From Streptomyces verrucosisporus (GTDB lineage: Bacteria > Actinomycetota > Actinomycetes > Streptomycetales > Streptomycetaceae), in NCBI RefSeq assembly GCF_017114865.1, contig NZ_JADEYH010000001.1, positions 496,001 through 560,000 on the forward strand: a stretch of DNA of 64,000 bases, given 5' to 3'. This document shows positions 50,124 to 58,252 of this stretch, in pieces. The notes below the pieces were generated by a model that saw only the letters and a list, made by a program, of their open reading frames with translations, ran no database searches and had not been told where the DNA came from. Within the stretch, counting starts at the first letter, position 1, and every line of letters begins with the position of its first letter. The position numbers and the translations under genes were made by a program.

Positions 50124-51023
50124 TCACTTCACGGGGGTGAAGTCCCGCGTGCCGAGGAACCCCGGGCGCGGGATGGGCGCCGCGAACGGCTCCACCGCGG
50201 TGTTCTCCACGCTGTTGAAGACGATGAAGACGTTGCTGCGCGGGTACGGGGTGATGTTGTCCCCGGAACCGTGCATGCAGTTGCAGTCGAACCAGGTCGC
50301 CGAACCGGGCTTGCCCGTGAACAGGCGGATGCCGTGGTCACCGGCGAGCCGGGTCAGCGCCTCGTCGGACGGCGTGCCCGCGTCCTGCATCTGCAGGGAC
50401 TTCTTGTAGTTGTCCTTCGGCGTGGCACCCGCGCAGCCGAGGAACGTCCGGTGCGAACCGGGCATGATCATCAGAGCGCCGTTGGTCTCGTAGTTCTCGG
50501 TCAGGGCGATCGAGACGGAGACCGTCCGCATGTTCGGCAGACCGTCCTCGGCGTGCCAGGTCTCGAAGTCGGAGTGCCAGTAGAACCCCGAGGCCCCGAA
50601 GCCCGGCTTGACGTTGATCCGGCTCTGGTGGACGTACACGTCCGAGCCCAGGATCTGACGGGCGCGGCCCACCACCCGCGGGTCCCTCACCAGGTTGGCG
50701 AAGACCTCGCTGATCTTGTGAACCTCGAAGACGGAGCGGATCTCCTGGGACTTCGGCTCCACGATCGAACGCTCGTCCGCGCGGATCAGCGGGTCCGAGA
50801 CCAGCCGGTTCAGCTCCCGGTTGTAGATCTCCACCTCATCGGGGGTGATGAGCTGGTCGATCGCCAGGAAACCGTCCCGGTCGTAGGACTCCAGGTCCGC
50901 GGTCTCGATCGGCCCCGGGGTGCCGGGGGCGGACCACACCGTGGGGTCCTGCCGCGGGGTGATCACCTCGGAGGCGCCCCGGGTCGGGTAGAGGTCTGCG
51001 GTGCGTTCGGGTGCGGTGGTCAT
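50124..51023 (-). CDS. ectD: Ectoine 5-hydroxylase (EctD/ThpD)
   Basis: A 299-residue Fe(II)/2-oxoglutarate dioxygenase (PhyH family). The iron-binding HxD is in FYWHSDFETWHAEDG, the distal histidine in NCMHGSGDN, and the EctD signature between them is intact. SRINVKPGFGASGFYWHSD (in outline) and PRSNVFIVFNS contact 2-oxoglutarate and substrate. It hydroxylates ectoine to 5-hydroxyectoine, an osmo- and thermoprotectant. Last gene of ectABCD, 137 bases after ectC. ATG 51023. Confidence 0.96.
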   Translation of the reverse strand: MTTAPERTADLYPTRGASEVITPRQDPTVWSAPGTPGPIETADLESYDRDGFLAIDQLITPDEVEIYNRELNRLVSDPLIRADERSIVEPKSQEIRSVFEVHKISEVFANLVRDPRVVGRARQILGSDVYVHQSRINVKPGFGASGFYWHSDFETWHAEDGLPNMRTVSVSIALTENYETNGALMIMPGSHRTFLGCAGATPKDNYKKSLQMQDAGTPSDEALTRLAGDHGIRLFTGKPGSATWFDCNCMHGSGDNITPYPRSNVFIVFNSVENTAVEPFAAPIPRPGFLGTRDFTPVK

Positions 51024-51160
51024 GGTTCTGCCTTCCTCTCCTCATCGTGCGGCCCTGTACCCGCGTGTGGCCGCTTCGCTGCGGGTTCTCTCGCCAGGGC
51101 CTCCCGTGTGGTCTCGGCTGCCGTCCGCACCGGCCCGTCTGGCTCGGCCGGTGCGGTGCG

Positions 51161-51565
51161 TCAGCTCTCGTCCGGTTCGGTGAGCAGGGGGTAGACGCCG
51201 TTCTCGTCGTGGTCCTCACGGCCGGTGACCGGCGGGTTGAAGACGCAGACGCAACGGAAGTCCGTCTTGGGACGAAGTGTGTGCTTCTCGTGCCCGTCCA
51301 GCAAGTACATGGTGCCGGGGGTGATCCAGTGCTTCTCGCCGGTCTCGTCGTTGGTGAGCTCGGCCTCGCCCTCGACGCAGAGGACGGCCTCCACGTGGTT
51401 GGCGTACCACATCGAGGTCTCCGTGCCCGCGTAGAGCACGGTCTCGTGCAGCGAGAAGCCCACACGCTCCTTCGCGAGCACGATCCTCTTGCTCTCCCAG
51501 GTGCCGGAGGCGGACCTGACGTGGCGGTCGGTGTCCTCGATTTCCTGTAGCGATCGGACGATCAC
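51161..51565 (-). CDS. ectC: L-ectoine synthase (EctC/ThpC)
   Basis: A 134-residue cupin. It begins [14 protein letters not shown], as EctC does, and has [24 protein letters not shown] (in outline) and [11 protein letters not shown] with the metal-binding Glu, Tyr and His positions. It closes N-gamma-acetyl-diaminobutyrate to ectoine. The start is GTG at 51565. It follows ectB by 134 bases containing a hairpin. Confidence 0.96.
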   Translation of the reverse strand: MIVRSLQEIEDTDRHVRSASGTWESKRIVLAKERVGFSLHETVLYAGTETSMWYANHVEAVLCVEGEAELTNDETGEKHWITPGTMYLLDGHEKHTLRPKTDFRCVCVFNPPVTGREDHDENGVYPLLTEPDES

Positions 51566-51591
51566 GGTGAAGTGGTGCCTTTCCGGTCAGA

Positions 51592-51625
51592 GGCCCATCC
51601 GCGGGAAAAACCTGCGGGATGGGCC
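51592..51625 (-). promoter_or_regulatory. Hairpin between ectB and ectC
   Basis: GGCCCATCCGCGGG pairs with CCTGCGGGATGGGCC across AAAAA, a 14-base stem with one bulged G and one G-T pair. It lies 27 bases before ectC inside the operon and could stabilise ectB mRNA or limit read-through. Confidence 0.55.
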
Positions 51626-51699
51626 ATTCGGGTGGTGCGTGCGGCGACCGGACGCCCCCGGCGCCGGAAGGGCGCCGGGGACGGGCGGTGCCGCGGGTG

Positions 51700-52968
51700 T
51701 CAGGCGGTCTCGCGGACCGCGCGGGCCAGGATGCGCAGGCCCTCGTCCAGCTCCTCGGGGGAGATCGTCAGTGCCGGGAGCAGCTTGACGACCTCGCTCT
51801 CGGGGCCGGAGGTCTCGATGAGCAGTCCGAGCTCGAAGGCGCGGGAGGCCACGGAGCCGGCACGGGCCTTGTCGTGGAGCTCCATGCCCCACACCAGGCC
51901 GCGGCCTCGGACGTCGGCCACCTCCTCGGGGTGCTCGGCGGCGATGGCGCGCAGGGCTGCCTCGACCTGCTCGCCGCGGGCGAGCGTCTGCTTCTCCATC
52001 TGCCCGTCCGCCCAGTAGGTATTCAGGGTGGCCGCGGCGGTGACGAAGGCGGGGTTGTTGCCGCGGAAGGTGCCGTTGTGCTCGCCGGGCTCCCACACGT
52101 CCAGCTCGGGCCGGAACAGGGTCAGCGCCATCGGCATCCCGTAGCCGCTGATGGACTTGGAGACGGTGATGATGTCGGGGACGATGCCGGCCTCCTCGAA
52201 GGAGAAGAAGGCGCCGGTGCGGCCGCAGCCCATCTGGATGTCGTCGACGATCAGCAGCATGTCCTGCCGCTTGCACAGGTCGGCCAGGGCGCGCAGCCAC
52301 TCGGCGCGGGCGACGTTGATGCCGCCCTCGCCCTGGACCGTCTCGACGATCACGGCGGCCGGGCGGTTCAGGCCGGAGCCGGAGTCCTCCAGCAGCCGCT
52401 CGAACCACAGGAAGTCCTCGACCTTGCCGTCGAGGTAGCGGTCGAAGGGCATCGGGGTGCCGTGGACCAGGGGGACGCCGGCGCCGGCGCGCTTGAAGGC
52501 GTTGCCGGTCACGGCCAGGGAGCCCAGCGACATGCCGTGGAAGGCGTTGGTGAAGGAGACGATCGACTCCCGGCCCTTGACCTTGCGGGCCAGTTTCAGG
52601 GCCGCCTCGACGGCGTTGGTGCCGGTCGGGCCGGGGAACATCACCTTGTGGTCCAGGCCGCGCGGCCGCAGGACCACCTCCTGGAAGGTCTCCAGGAAGG
52701 CGCGCTTGGCCGTGGTGGACATGTCCAGGCCGTGGGTGACGCCGTCGCGCTCCAGGTAGTCCAGCAGGGCGCGTTTGAGGACCGGGTTGTTGTGGCCGTA
52801 GTTCAGTGATCCGGCGCCGGCGAAGAAGTCGAGGAACGCGTGGCCGTCCTCGTCGTACATGTAGCTGCCACGCGCCCGGTCGAAGACGGTGGGCCAGCCG
52901 CGGCAGTAGCTGCGCACCTCCGATTCGAGGGTCTGGAAGATGCTCAGGTCGGGCTGGGTCATGGTCAC
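51700..52968 (-). CDS. ectB: L-2,4-diaminobutyrate transaminase (EctB/ThpB)
   Basis: A 422-residue class III aminotransferase. Marks are FFAGAGSLNYGHNNP, FPGPTGTNAVEAALK, AFHGMSLGSLAVTGN, VDDIQMGCGRTGAFFSFE and the PLP lysine in ITVSKSISGYGMP. It converts aspartate semialdehyde and glutamate to 2,4-diaminobutyrate, the first step of ectoine synthesis. GTG at 52968 is preferred over ATG two codons in because AGGAGA is five bases before it and known homologues start with the same MT-x-TQPDLS. Confidence 0.96.
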   Translation of the reverse strand: MTMTQPDLSIFQTLESEVRSYCRGWPTVFDRARGSYMYDEDGHAFLDFFAGAGSLNYGHNNPVLKRALLDYLERDGVTHGLDMSTTAKRAFLETFQEVVLRPRGLDHKVMFPGPTGTNAVEAALKLARKVKGRESIVSFTNAFHGMSLGSLAVTGNAFKRAGAGVPLVHGTPMPFDRYLDGKVEDFLWFERLLEDSGSGLNRPAAVIVETVQGEGGINVARAEWLRALADLCKRQDMLLIVDDIQMGCGRTGAFFSFEEAGIVPDIITVSKSISGYGMPMALTLFRPELDVWEPGEHNGTFRGNNPAFVTAAATLNTYWADGQMEKQTLARGEQVEAALRAIAAEHPEEVADVRGRGLVWGMELHDKARAGSVASRAFELGLLIETSGPESEVVKLLPALTISPEELDEGLRILARAVRETA

Positions 52969-53047
52969 AGCGATCTCCTGGGAGATGGATTGCGAGAGGA
53001 GTGAGAGGTCTGGGGGCCGGGGCGCGGTGCGGCGCGCCCCTCGGCGG

Positions 53048-53635
53048 TCAGCCGCCGGCGGCGGCCGGTGGAGGCGCGGCGGAGGCCAGGGTGGGGACGG
53101 GCCCGATCCGGTACAGCACCTCGGGCTCGTGCCCCTCCTCCGGGAACAGCGCGCCCTCGAAGAGGACCTCGCGCCGTACCGGCGCGCCGTGGCGCTCGGC
53201 GTAGGAGGTGAACAGTCGGTTGGAGGCGGTGTTGTCAGGGGTGATCGTCGTCTCGATCCCGTCGATGCCAAGCTCCTCGGCGGCACGGGTGGTCAGCCCG
53301 TCGAGCATCGCCGCGGCGAGGCCGCGTCCGCGCTGCCCGTGGTCGACGGCGACCTGCCAGACGACCAGGGTCCGCGGGTGCTGCGGCCGGACGTAGCCGG
53401 TTATGAAACCGACCGGCTCACCGGCGCCGTCGCGCGCCACCACCGAGGTGGCGGCGAAATCGCGGCACCACAGCAGGTAGCTGTAGGAGGAGTTGAGGTC
53501 GAGGACCCGGGAGTCGCGCGCGATCCGCCAGATCGCTGCGCCGTCCTCCACGCGGGGCGCGTCGAGCTTCAGTCCCTCCGGCATTTCGACGGTCTTTCTG
53601 TGGGCACCTGCATGGTCTGCTTGTGCGGCGGTCAT
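53048..53635 (-). CDS. ectA: Diaminobutyrate acetyltransferase (EctA/ThpA)
   Basis: A 195-residue GNAT-fold acetyltransferase. The acetyl-CoA loop is QVAVDHGQRGRGLAAAML; YSYLLWCRDFAATS and TTITPDNTASNRLF are EctA-specific. It acetylates diaminobutyrate at N-gamma. Start MTAAQADHAG at 53635; a longer start would add residues encoded by the AT-rich leader. The last 15 residues are Ala/Pro-rich. The operon promoter lies in the AT-rich 53636-53956 region. Confidence 0.95.
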   Translation of the reverse strand: MTAAQADHAGAHRKTVEMPEGLKLDAPRVEDGAAIWRIARDSRVLDLNSSYSYLLWCRDFAATSVVARDGAGEPVGFITGYVRPQHPRTLVVWQVAVDHGQRGRGLAAAMLDGLTTRAAEELGIDGIETTITPDNTASNRLFTSYAERHGAPVRREVLFEGALFPEEGHEPEVLYRIGPVPTLASAAPPPAAAGG

Positions 53636-53711
53636 GCAAATCCAATTTACCCAGAGCGAACTCAAATCACATCGAGGTAAGGGGTTCCGCAGGCGCGTGT
53701 TATGTGTTATC

Positions 53712-53731
53712 GCGCGTGGGTGCGCACGCGC
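53712..53731. promoter_or_regulatory. Inverted repeat GCGCGTG-N6-CACGCGC upstream of ectA
   Basis: A perfect 7-base inverted repeat with a 6-base spacer, 77 bases upstream of the ectA start. The GC-rich arms stand out in an AT-rich stretch, as an operator would. No regulator gene in the window is linked to it. Confidence 0.4.
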
Positions 53732-53789
53732 ACGAAGAGCGCTGCGTTATGCCTGGTATGCCCCGTATTTTCCGGGCAAAGAGGAACCG

Positions 53790-53915
53790 ATGTTGAGTCC
53801 GTCACAGATCCATAACGAGCGCGGAACGTGTCCGAAATACGCGGTTCGCCGATATCAAATCTTAGTGTTTAAGTCTCGTACGAGCGGGCATAAGGATTTC
53901 GGGATTCTATTCTGA
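53790..53915 (+). CDS. Possible 41-residue small protein of unknown function
   Basis: ATG at 53790 preceded by AAAGAGGAAC (a good ribosome-binding site at six bases) opens a 41-codon frame starting MLSPSQIHNERGT and ending HKDFGILF. The peptide is basic with no signal peptide or known motif. Codon use lacks the GC-rich third positions of true Streptomyces genes, as the whole region is AT-rich. It could be a foreign or leader peptide, or chance. Confidence 0.25.
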   Translation: MLSPSQIHNERGTCPKYAVRRYQILVFKSRTSGHKDFGILF

Positions 53916-53956
53916 TGAGATGCCCGTAAATTCATCTTCGATTCATGGAAGATACC

Positions 53957-54559
53957 TCAGCGAAACCGGATCGTGAGGTTCTTCGGGGAACTCGGCGGAA
54001 GTCCCTCCTCAGCCGGCACCGGTCCGGCGCGCAGTACCCGTACGGTCCCGTGCGCACGGCCGGGGGCCGTCCGGGCCGGCGCCAGCATCCGCTCCAGCTC
54101 GGCGATGCCGCGCGAGGTCTGACTCTTGACGGTGCCGACCGAGATGCCCAGAGTGCGGGCGGTCTCCTTCTCCGACAGGTCGAAGGCGTGCCGCAGCACC
54201 ACGCACGCCCGCTTGCGCAGCGGCAGCCGGGCGAGCGCGTCGCGCACGTCCAGCACCGCGGGCACGTCCGGATCGTCGATGCGGTCGGGCCGGTGCGACC
54301 AGAACAGGGCGATCCGGCGGTGCTCGCGCAGCAGGCTACGCTGCCGGGTGCGCGCCATGCCGGCGACCACGCTGCGCGCGTACGCCAGCGGATGCCCGCC
54401 GGCACGCACGCTGTCCCACCGGCGCCACACCGCGACGAGTGCGTCGGCGGCGAGGTCGTCGGCCCCCTCAAAGCCTCCCAGCAGCAGATAGGCGAAGCGG
54501 GACAGGTCGGCGTAGTGCCGGTCGAAGAAGGCGTGGAAGTCTTCGGCGGGGGCGTCCAC
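53957..54559 (-). CDS. SigE-family (ECF) RNA polymerase sigma factor
   Basis: A 200-residue sigma factor: region 2 at about 8-75 (FHAFFDRHYADLSRFAYLLLG, DDLAADALVAVWRRWD), region 4 at about 110-160 (LPLRKRACVVLRHAFDLSEKETARTLGISVGTVKSQTSRGI in outline). It fits the actinobacterial SigE-family group. The tail after 165 is unconserved. GTG start at 54559 follows GAGGAGG. No anti-sigma gene is adjacent; downstream lies the ectoine leader, and the amidohydrolase gene is divergent. Confidence 0.9.
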   Translation of the reverse strand: MDAPAEDFHAFFDRHYADLSRFAYLLLGGFEGADDLAADALVAVWRRWDSVRAGGHPLAYARSVVAGMARTRQRSLLREHRRIALFWSHRPDRIDDPDVPAVLDVRDALARLPLRKRACVVLRHAFDLSEKETARTLGISVGTVKSQTSRGIAELERMLAPARTAPGRAHGTVRVLRAGPVPAEEGLPPSSPKNLTIRFR

Positions 54560-54654
54560 GCGGCCTCCTCAGGGCTCGATGGATCCTGTGAAGTGGTGTG
54601 CCACGACCCCCTGCGGCTGCGTGAGCGTAACAGGGGACTCGTACAGTGCGGCAT

Positions 54655-55752
54655 ATGAGCGAGTGCGGGAATTTCCACATCCGGGGACGGATCCTGACCG
54701 GGCCCGGCCCCGACGACGTCCAGGGCGAGATGTGGGTCGTGGACGGACGGATCACCTACGAGCGGCCCACCGGTCCGCTGGAGACGGCCACGGTCGAGGG
54801 CTGGGTGCTGCCGGGGCTGGTGGACGCGCACTGCCACGTCGGGCTCGACGCCCACGGCGCCGTCGACGACGCCACCAGCGAGAAGCAGGCGCTCACCGAC
54901 CGCGACGCCGGGACGCTGCTCATCCGGGACGCGGGATCGGCGGCCGACACCCGGTGGATCGACGATCGCGAGGATCTGCCGCGCATCATCCGGGCCGGCC
55001 GCCACATCGCCCGCACCCGGCGCTACATCCGCAACTACGCCCACGAGATCGAGCCCGGGGACCTGGCTGCCTATGTGCGGCGCGAGGCGCGGCGCGGCGA
55101 CGGCTGGGTCAAACTCGTCGGCGACTGGATAGACCGCGAGCGGGGCGATCTGGCCGCCTGCTGGCCGCGCGGCGCGGTGGAGGCCGCCATCGCCGCAGCC
55201 CACGAGGAGGGTGCTCGGGTCACCGCCCACTGCTTCGCCGAGGACTCGCTGCGCGATCTGGTGGAGGCCGGGATCGACTGCGTCGAGCACGCCACCGGGC
55301 TGACGGAGGAGACCATCCCGCTCTTCGCCGAGCGGGGCGTCGCCATCGTCCCCACCCTGGTCAACATCGCCACCTTCCCCCGGCTCGCCGAGGGTGGCGA
55401 GAAGAAGTTCCCCCGCTGGGCCGACCACATGCGGCGGCTCCACGAGCGTCGCTACGACACCGTGCGCGCGGCTTACGACGCGGGCATCCCGGTCTTCGTC
55501 GGCACGGACGCGGGCGGCTCGCTGCCCCACGGGCTGGTCGCCGACGAGGTCGCGGAGCTGGTGGCGGCGGGCATCCCGCCGGTGGAGGCCCTGTCGGCGA
55601 CCACCTGGGCGGCCCGCGCCTGGCTGGGGCGCCCGGGGCTGGAGGAGGGCGCCGAGGCGGACCTGGTGGTCTACGAGGCGGATCCGCGGGCCGACGTACG
55701 GGTGCTGGCCGCGCCGCGGGCGGTGCTGCTCAGGGGACGCCGGGTGCGGTGA
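54655..55752 (+). CDS. Amidohydrolase family protein
   Basis: A 365-residue metal-dependent hydrolase. The metal site is VDAHCHVGLD (HxH), a conserved lysine is in GWVKLVGDW, later histidines are in VTAHCFAED and CVEHATGL, and the catalytic Asp in FVGTDAGGSLPHG. This is the imidazolonepropionase/prolidase-like branch of the amidohydrolases. The natural substrate is unknown. ATG 54655 (MSECGNFHIRG) is chosen; GTG at 54646 would add three residues and is better placed relative to AGGGGA. Confidence 0.85.
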   Translation: MSECGNFHIRGRILTGPGPDDVQGEMWVVDGRITYERPTGPLETATVEGWVLPGLVDAHCHVGLDAHGAVDDATSEKQALTDRDAGTLLIRDAGSAADTRWIDDREDLPRIIRAGRHIARTRRYIRNYAHEIEPGDLAAYVRREARRGDGWVKLVGDWIDRERGDLAACWPRGAVEAAIAAAHEEGARVTAHCFAEDSLRDLVEAGIDCVEHATGLTEETIPLFAERGVAIVPTLVNIATFPRLAEGGEKKFPRWADHMRRLHERRYDTVRAAYDAGIPVFVGTDAGGSLPHGLVADEVAELVAAGIPPVEALSATTWAARAWLGRPGLEEGAEADLVVYEADPRADVRVLAAPRAVLLRGRRVR

Positions 55753-55863
55753 GGCGTGCTGCGGGGTGCGCCGGGGCCCGCGGTGGAAGGGGCTGTGCGG
55801 CCGCCCTGTGGAGTCGCGGTGCGATACCCATGATGCGCTAATCGAAAACTGCGACCGATGTGA

Positions 55864-55902
55864 CTCTTTCGAGTGAACTAACGCTGTGTGTTCGCTCTTT
55901 CG
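55864..55902. promoter_or_regulatory. Direct repeats CTCTTTCG upstream of the LAETG protein gene
   Basis: CTCTTTCG occurs at 55864-55871 and 55895-55902, 31 bases (three helical turns) apart; the first is inside ACTCTTTCGAGT, a near palindrome. The region 55840-55920 is AT-richer than its flanks, about 100-140 bases before the start codon, so it is a candidate promoter/operator. Confidence 0.4.
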
Positions 55903-56001
55903 CACTACGTGGGTCAACAATGGCGTGGTCTCAGTCACCGGTGTGAGCGATGTCCCCCATTGGCCGCCGGTGACGTCATGCAATTTGTGGGGGTTTCACC
56001 T

Positions 56002-57042
56002 GTGAACAAGTCTGTCTACGGTCTGCTCGCCGCCGCCGCTCTGGTGGGGGCCACCGCCGCGCCCGCGGACGCCGCCGGCGACGAGGGCGCGGCGAGCGCG
56101 GCCGTACTCCGGGCGAGCCTGGAGGTCTCTCTGCTCAAGGGAGGCGCCGCCGTACCGCTGAAGACCGAGCTCAACGCGGTCCGGGCGCCCCGGAGCGCCG
56201 AGGAGACCCTGCTGGAGGCCCGCGTGGACGGCGTGCACGGCGGCAAGCCGTTCACCATGCTGGACGCGAAGGCCGCCACCTCGGAGGCGACGGTGGAGAA
56301 GGGGAAGGCCGAGGGCCGCTCCAACCTGACCGAGGCCGAGGTGTACGTGCCGGGACTGCTGCGGCCCCTGGTCAGGACCGAGCTGGTCACCTCCCGAGCC
56401 GTGTGCGAGGCCGGGGCCCGGCCGACCGCCGAGTCCGAGATCCCCGGCACCGTCACGGTGCTCGGCAAGAAGGTCGCGGTGAAGGCCGACGGCACCACCT
56501 CGGTCGAGGTGGGTGGCGTGGGCACGGTCGAGCTGAAGCTGGCCGAGACCGTGACCACCACCCGTACGGCCGCCGCCACCGCACTGAGGCTGGATGTCGC
56601 GGTGGACCCGGCGAACCTGGGCGTGGCCGAGGTCGAGGGCCGGGTGACCCTGGTGGAGGCGGCCTGCGAGACGCCCGGTGGCGGGGGCGGCTCCACCGGC
56701 TCCATCGAGGGGGGGTCCACCGGTGGCGGCTCCGCCGACGGGGGCTCCACCAGCGGCAGCGGTGGCTCGACCGGGGGTTCCACCGAGGGCTCGACCGAGG
56801 GTTCCACCGGTGGTGACAGCGGCTCGGCCGGTTCCGCCGGTTCCACCGACGGCAAGGGGAACGACCCGCGGCCGCAGACCGGCTCGGAGTCGTCCGGCGA
56901 GAAGCCCACCGGCAACCTCGCCGAGACCGGCGGCAGTTCGGCCACGCCGTACGTCGCCGGCGGAGCCCTGGCGCTCGTGGCCGCGGGCGGCGGGCTGCTG
57001 ATGCTGCGCCGCCGCCGTGCCTCCGGCGCGGCCGACGCCTGA
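56002..57042 (+). CDS. SCO1860-family sortase-anchored (LAETG) surface protein
   Basis: A 346-residue secreted protein. Signal peptide VNKSVYGLLAAAALVGATAAPADAA, then a beta-rich conserved domain (about 30-215) with two cysteines (RAVCEAG, EAACETPG) that can pair, and a Gly/Ser/Thr-rich repeat stretch (about 220-290). The C-terminus is LAETGGSS, a helix and the basic tail RRRRASGAADA: a class E sortase (LAxTG) anchor. The function of the exposed domain is unknown. GTG 56002 is preferred over ATG 55978 because the signal peptide begins there. Two hairpins follow. Confidence 0.85.
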   Translation: MNKSVYGLLAAAALVGATAAPADAAGDEGAASAAVLRASLEVSLLKGGAAVPLKTELNAVRAPRSAEETLLEARVDGVHGGKPFTMLDAKAATSEATVEKGKAEGRSNLTEAEVYVPGLLRPLVRTELVTSRAVCEAGARPTAESEIPGTVTVLGKKVAVKADGTTSVEVGGVGTVELKLAETVTTTRTAAATALRLDVAVDPANLGVAEVEGRVTLVEAACETPGGGGGSTGSIEGGSTGGGSADGGSTSGSGGSTGGSTEGSTEGSTGGDSGSAGSAGSTDGKGNDPRPQTGSESSGEKPTGNLAETGGSSATPYVAGGALALVAAGGGLLMLRRRRASGAADA

Positions 57043-57050
57043 CCCGAACA

Positions 57051-57082
57051 CCGCCGGTCCGGCCCCAGGGCCGGACCGGCGG
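57051..57082 (+). terminator. Terminator after the LAETG protein gene
   Basis: A perfect 15-base stem CCGCCGGTCCGGCCC (57051-57065) with 57068-57082, eight bases after the stop. Confidence 0.8.
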
Positions 57083-57086
57083 CGGT

Positions 57087-57128
57087 GAAGCGGCGGTGGG
57101 CCCCCGCCCGGGGGCCCACCGCCGCTTC
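57087..57128 (-). terminator. Terminator of the corrinoid operon
   Basis: A perfect 20-base stem (57087-57106 with 57109-57128), eight bases beyond the cobC stop. Adjacent to the other hairpin, it gives each convergent unit its own terminator. Confidence 0.85.
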
Positions 57129-57136
57129 GCGCGGCG

Positions 57137-58252
57137 TCAGCGCACTCCGAGGGCGGCCAGCGTCCGCACCAGGCGGTCGGTCGTCGCCCGGTCGCGTACG
57201 GCCAGCCGCAGCCACCGGGCGTCCAGGCCGGGGAAGGTGTCCCCGCGGCGTACCGCGATGCCCTCCGCGCGCAGCCGCTCCCGCAGCCCGGCCGCATCCG
57301 CGTGCCGTACCAGGACGAAGGGCGCCCGCGGGTCCTGCGTCGCCGGCCCCAGCTCGCCGAACTCCGCCAGCCGGCCGAGCAGATGGTCCCGGTCGGCGGC
57401 GGTCCGCCGTGCCGCCCGCTCCGCCTCGGCCAGGGCCGCGGGCTCGCAGCACGCCTCGGCCGCGGCGAGCGCGGGGGAGGAGACCGGCCACAGCGGCTGG
57501 TGCCGCGCCAGTGCGGCGACGGTCTCCGGGTCGGAGAGCACGTAGCCGATGCGCAGCCCCGCCAGCCCCCAGGTCTTGGTGAGGCTGCGCAGCACCACGG
57601 TGCGGCCGGGAAGCTCGGTCACCAGCCCCGCCAGGGACTCGTGTTCACCCGGGACCGCGTCGATGAACGCCTCGTCCACCACCAGGGTCCGGCCCGGCCG
57701 CGCCAGCGACGCCAGGGCGGAGGCCGGGTGCAGCACGGAGGTGGGGTTGGTGGGGTTGCCGACGACCACCGCGGCGGCCCCGGCCGGAACGCGGGCGGGG
57801 TCGAGACGGAAGCCGTCCCGTTCGCCCAGGACGACGCGCACCACCCGGTGGCCCGCGTCCAGCAGGGCGGCCTCCGGCTCGGTGAACTGCGGGTGCACCA
57901 CGACCGGGCCGCCCTCGCGCCAGGCGCTCGAGCCGGGCGGGGGCAGGAACCGGGCGAGCAGGACGAACGCCTCCGCCGCGCCCGCCGTCAGCAGCACGCA
58001 CTCCGGTGGCAGCCCGTGCCGGGCCGCCACCGCCCGCCGGGCCGCCCGCCCGTCGGGGTAGGCGGCCAGCGAGCCGAGCGAGGCGGCCACCCGTTCCTTC
58101 AGCCACGCGGGGGGCGTGCCGGTGCGGACGTTGACCGCGAGGTCCACCAGATCCGCGCCGGCGCCGCGTACCTCCGCGTCGCCGTGGTGACGCAGGTCGT
58201 GTGCGGTTTGCGGGGGCCGGAGGGAGTCCAGAGGTTCAGTGGGCGTGCGCAT
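57137..58252 (-). CDS. cobC: CobC/CobD-like PLP-dependent enzyme of cobalamin synthesis (Rv2231c family)
   Basis: A 371-residue fold-type I aminotransferase-like protein. It has VDLAVNVRTGTPPAWL, VVVGNPTNPTSVLHPA (PLP Asn), VVDEAFID (Asp) and the lysine in LRSLTKTWGLAGLRIGY. This is the histidinol-phosphate aminotransferase-like branch that includes L-threonine-phosphate decarboxylase, which makes the aminopropanol arm of B12. As last gene of the corrinoid operon it likely has this role. The start overlaps the upstream His-rich cbiX tail; ATG 58252 (MRTPTEP) or ATG 58261 could be used. Confidence 0.85.
   Translation of the reverse strand: MRTPTEPLDSLRPPQTAHDLRHHGDAEVRGAGADLVDLAVNVRTGTPPAWLKERVAASLGSLAAYPDGRAARRAVAARHGLPPECVLLTAGAAEAFVLLARFLPPPGSSAWREGGPVVVHPQFTEPEAALLDAGHRVVRVVLGERDGFRLDPARVPAGAAAVVVGNPTNPTSVLHPASALASLARPGRTLVVDEAFIDAVPGEHESLAGLVTELPGRTVVLRSLTKTWGLAGLRIGYVLSDPETVAALARHQPLWPVSSPALAAAEACCEPAALAEAERAARRTAADRDHLLGRLAEFGELGPATQDPRAPFVLVRHADAAGLRERLRAEGIAVRRGDTFPGLDARWLRLAVRDRATTDRLVRTLAALGVR

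Larger units (their letters stand above)
53636..53956. promoter_or_regulatory. AT-rich leader/promoter region of the ectoine operon
   Basis: About half A+T, against roughly 27 percent around it. It contains the inverted repeat GCGCGTG-N6-CACGCGC at 53712-53731, several runs of T and A, and a possible 41-codon gene on the other strand. It must hold the ectA promoter(s), known in other Streptomyces to respond to salt and heat; I cannot fix the -35/-10 elements with confidence. Confidence 0.55.
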
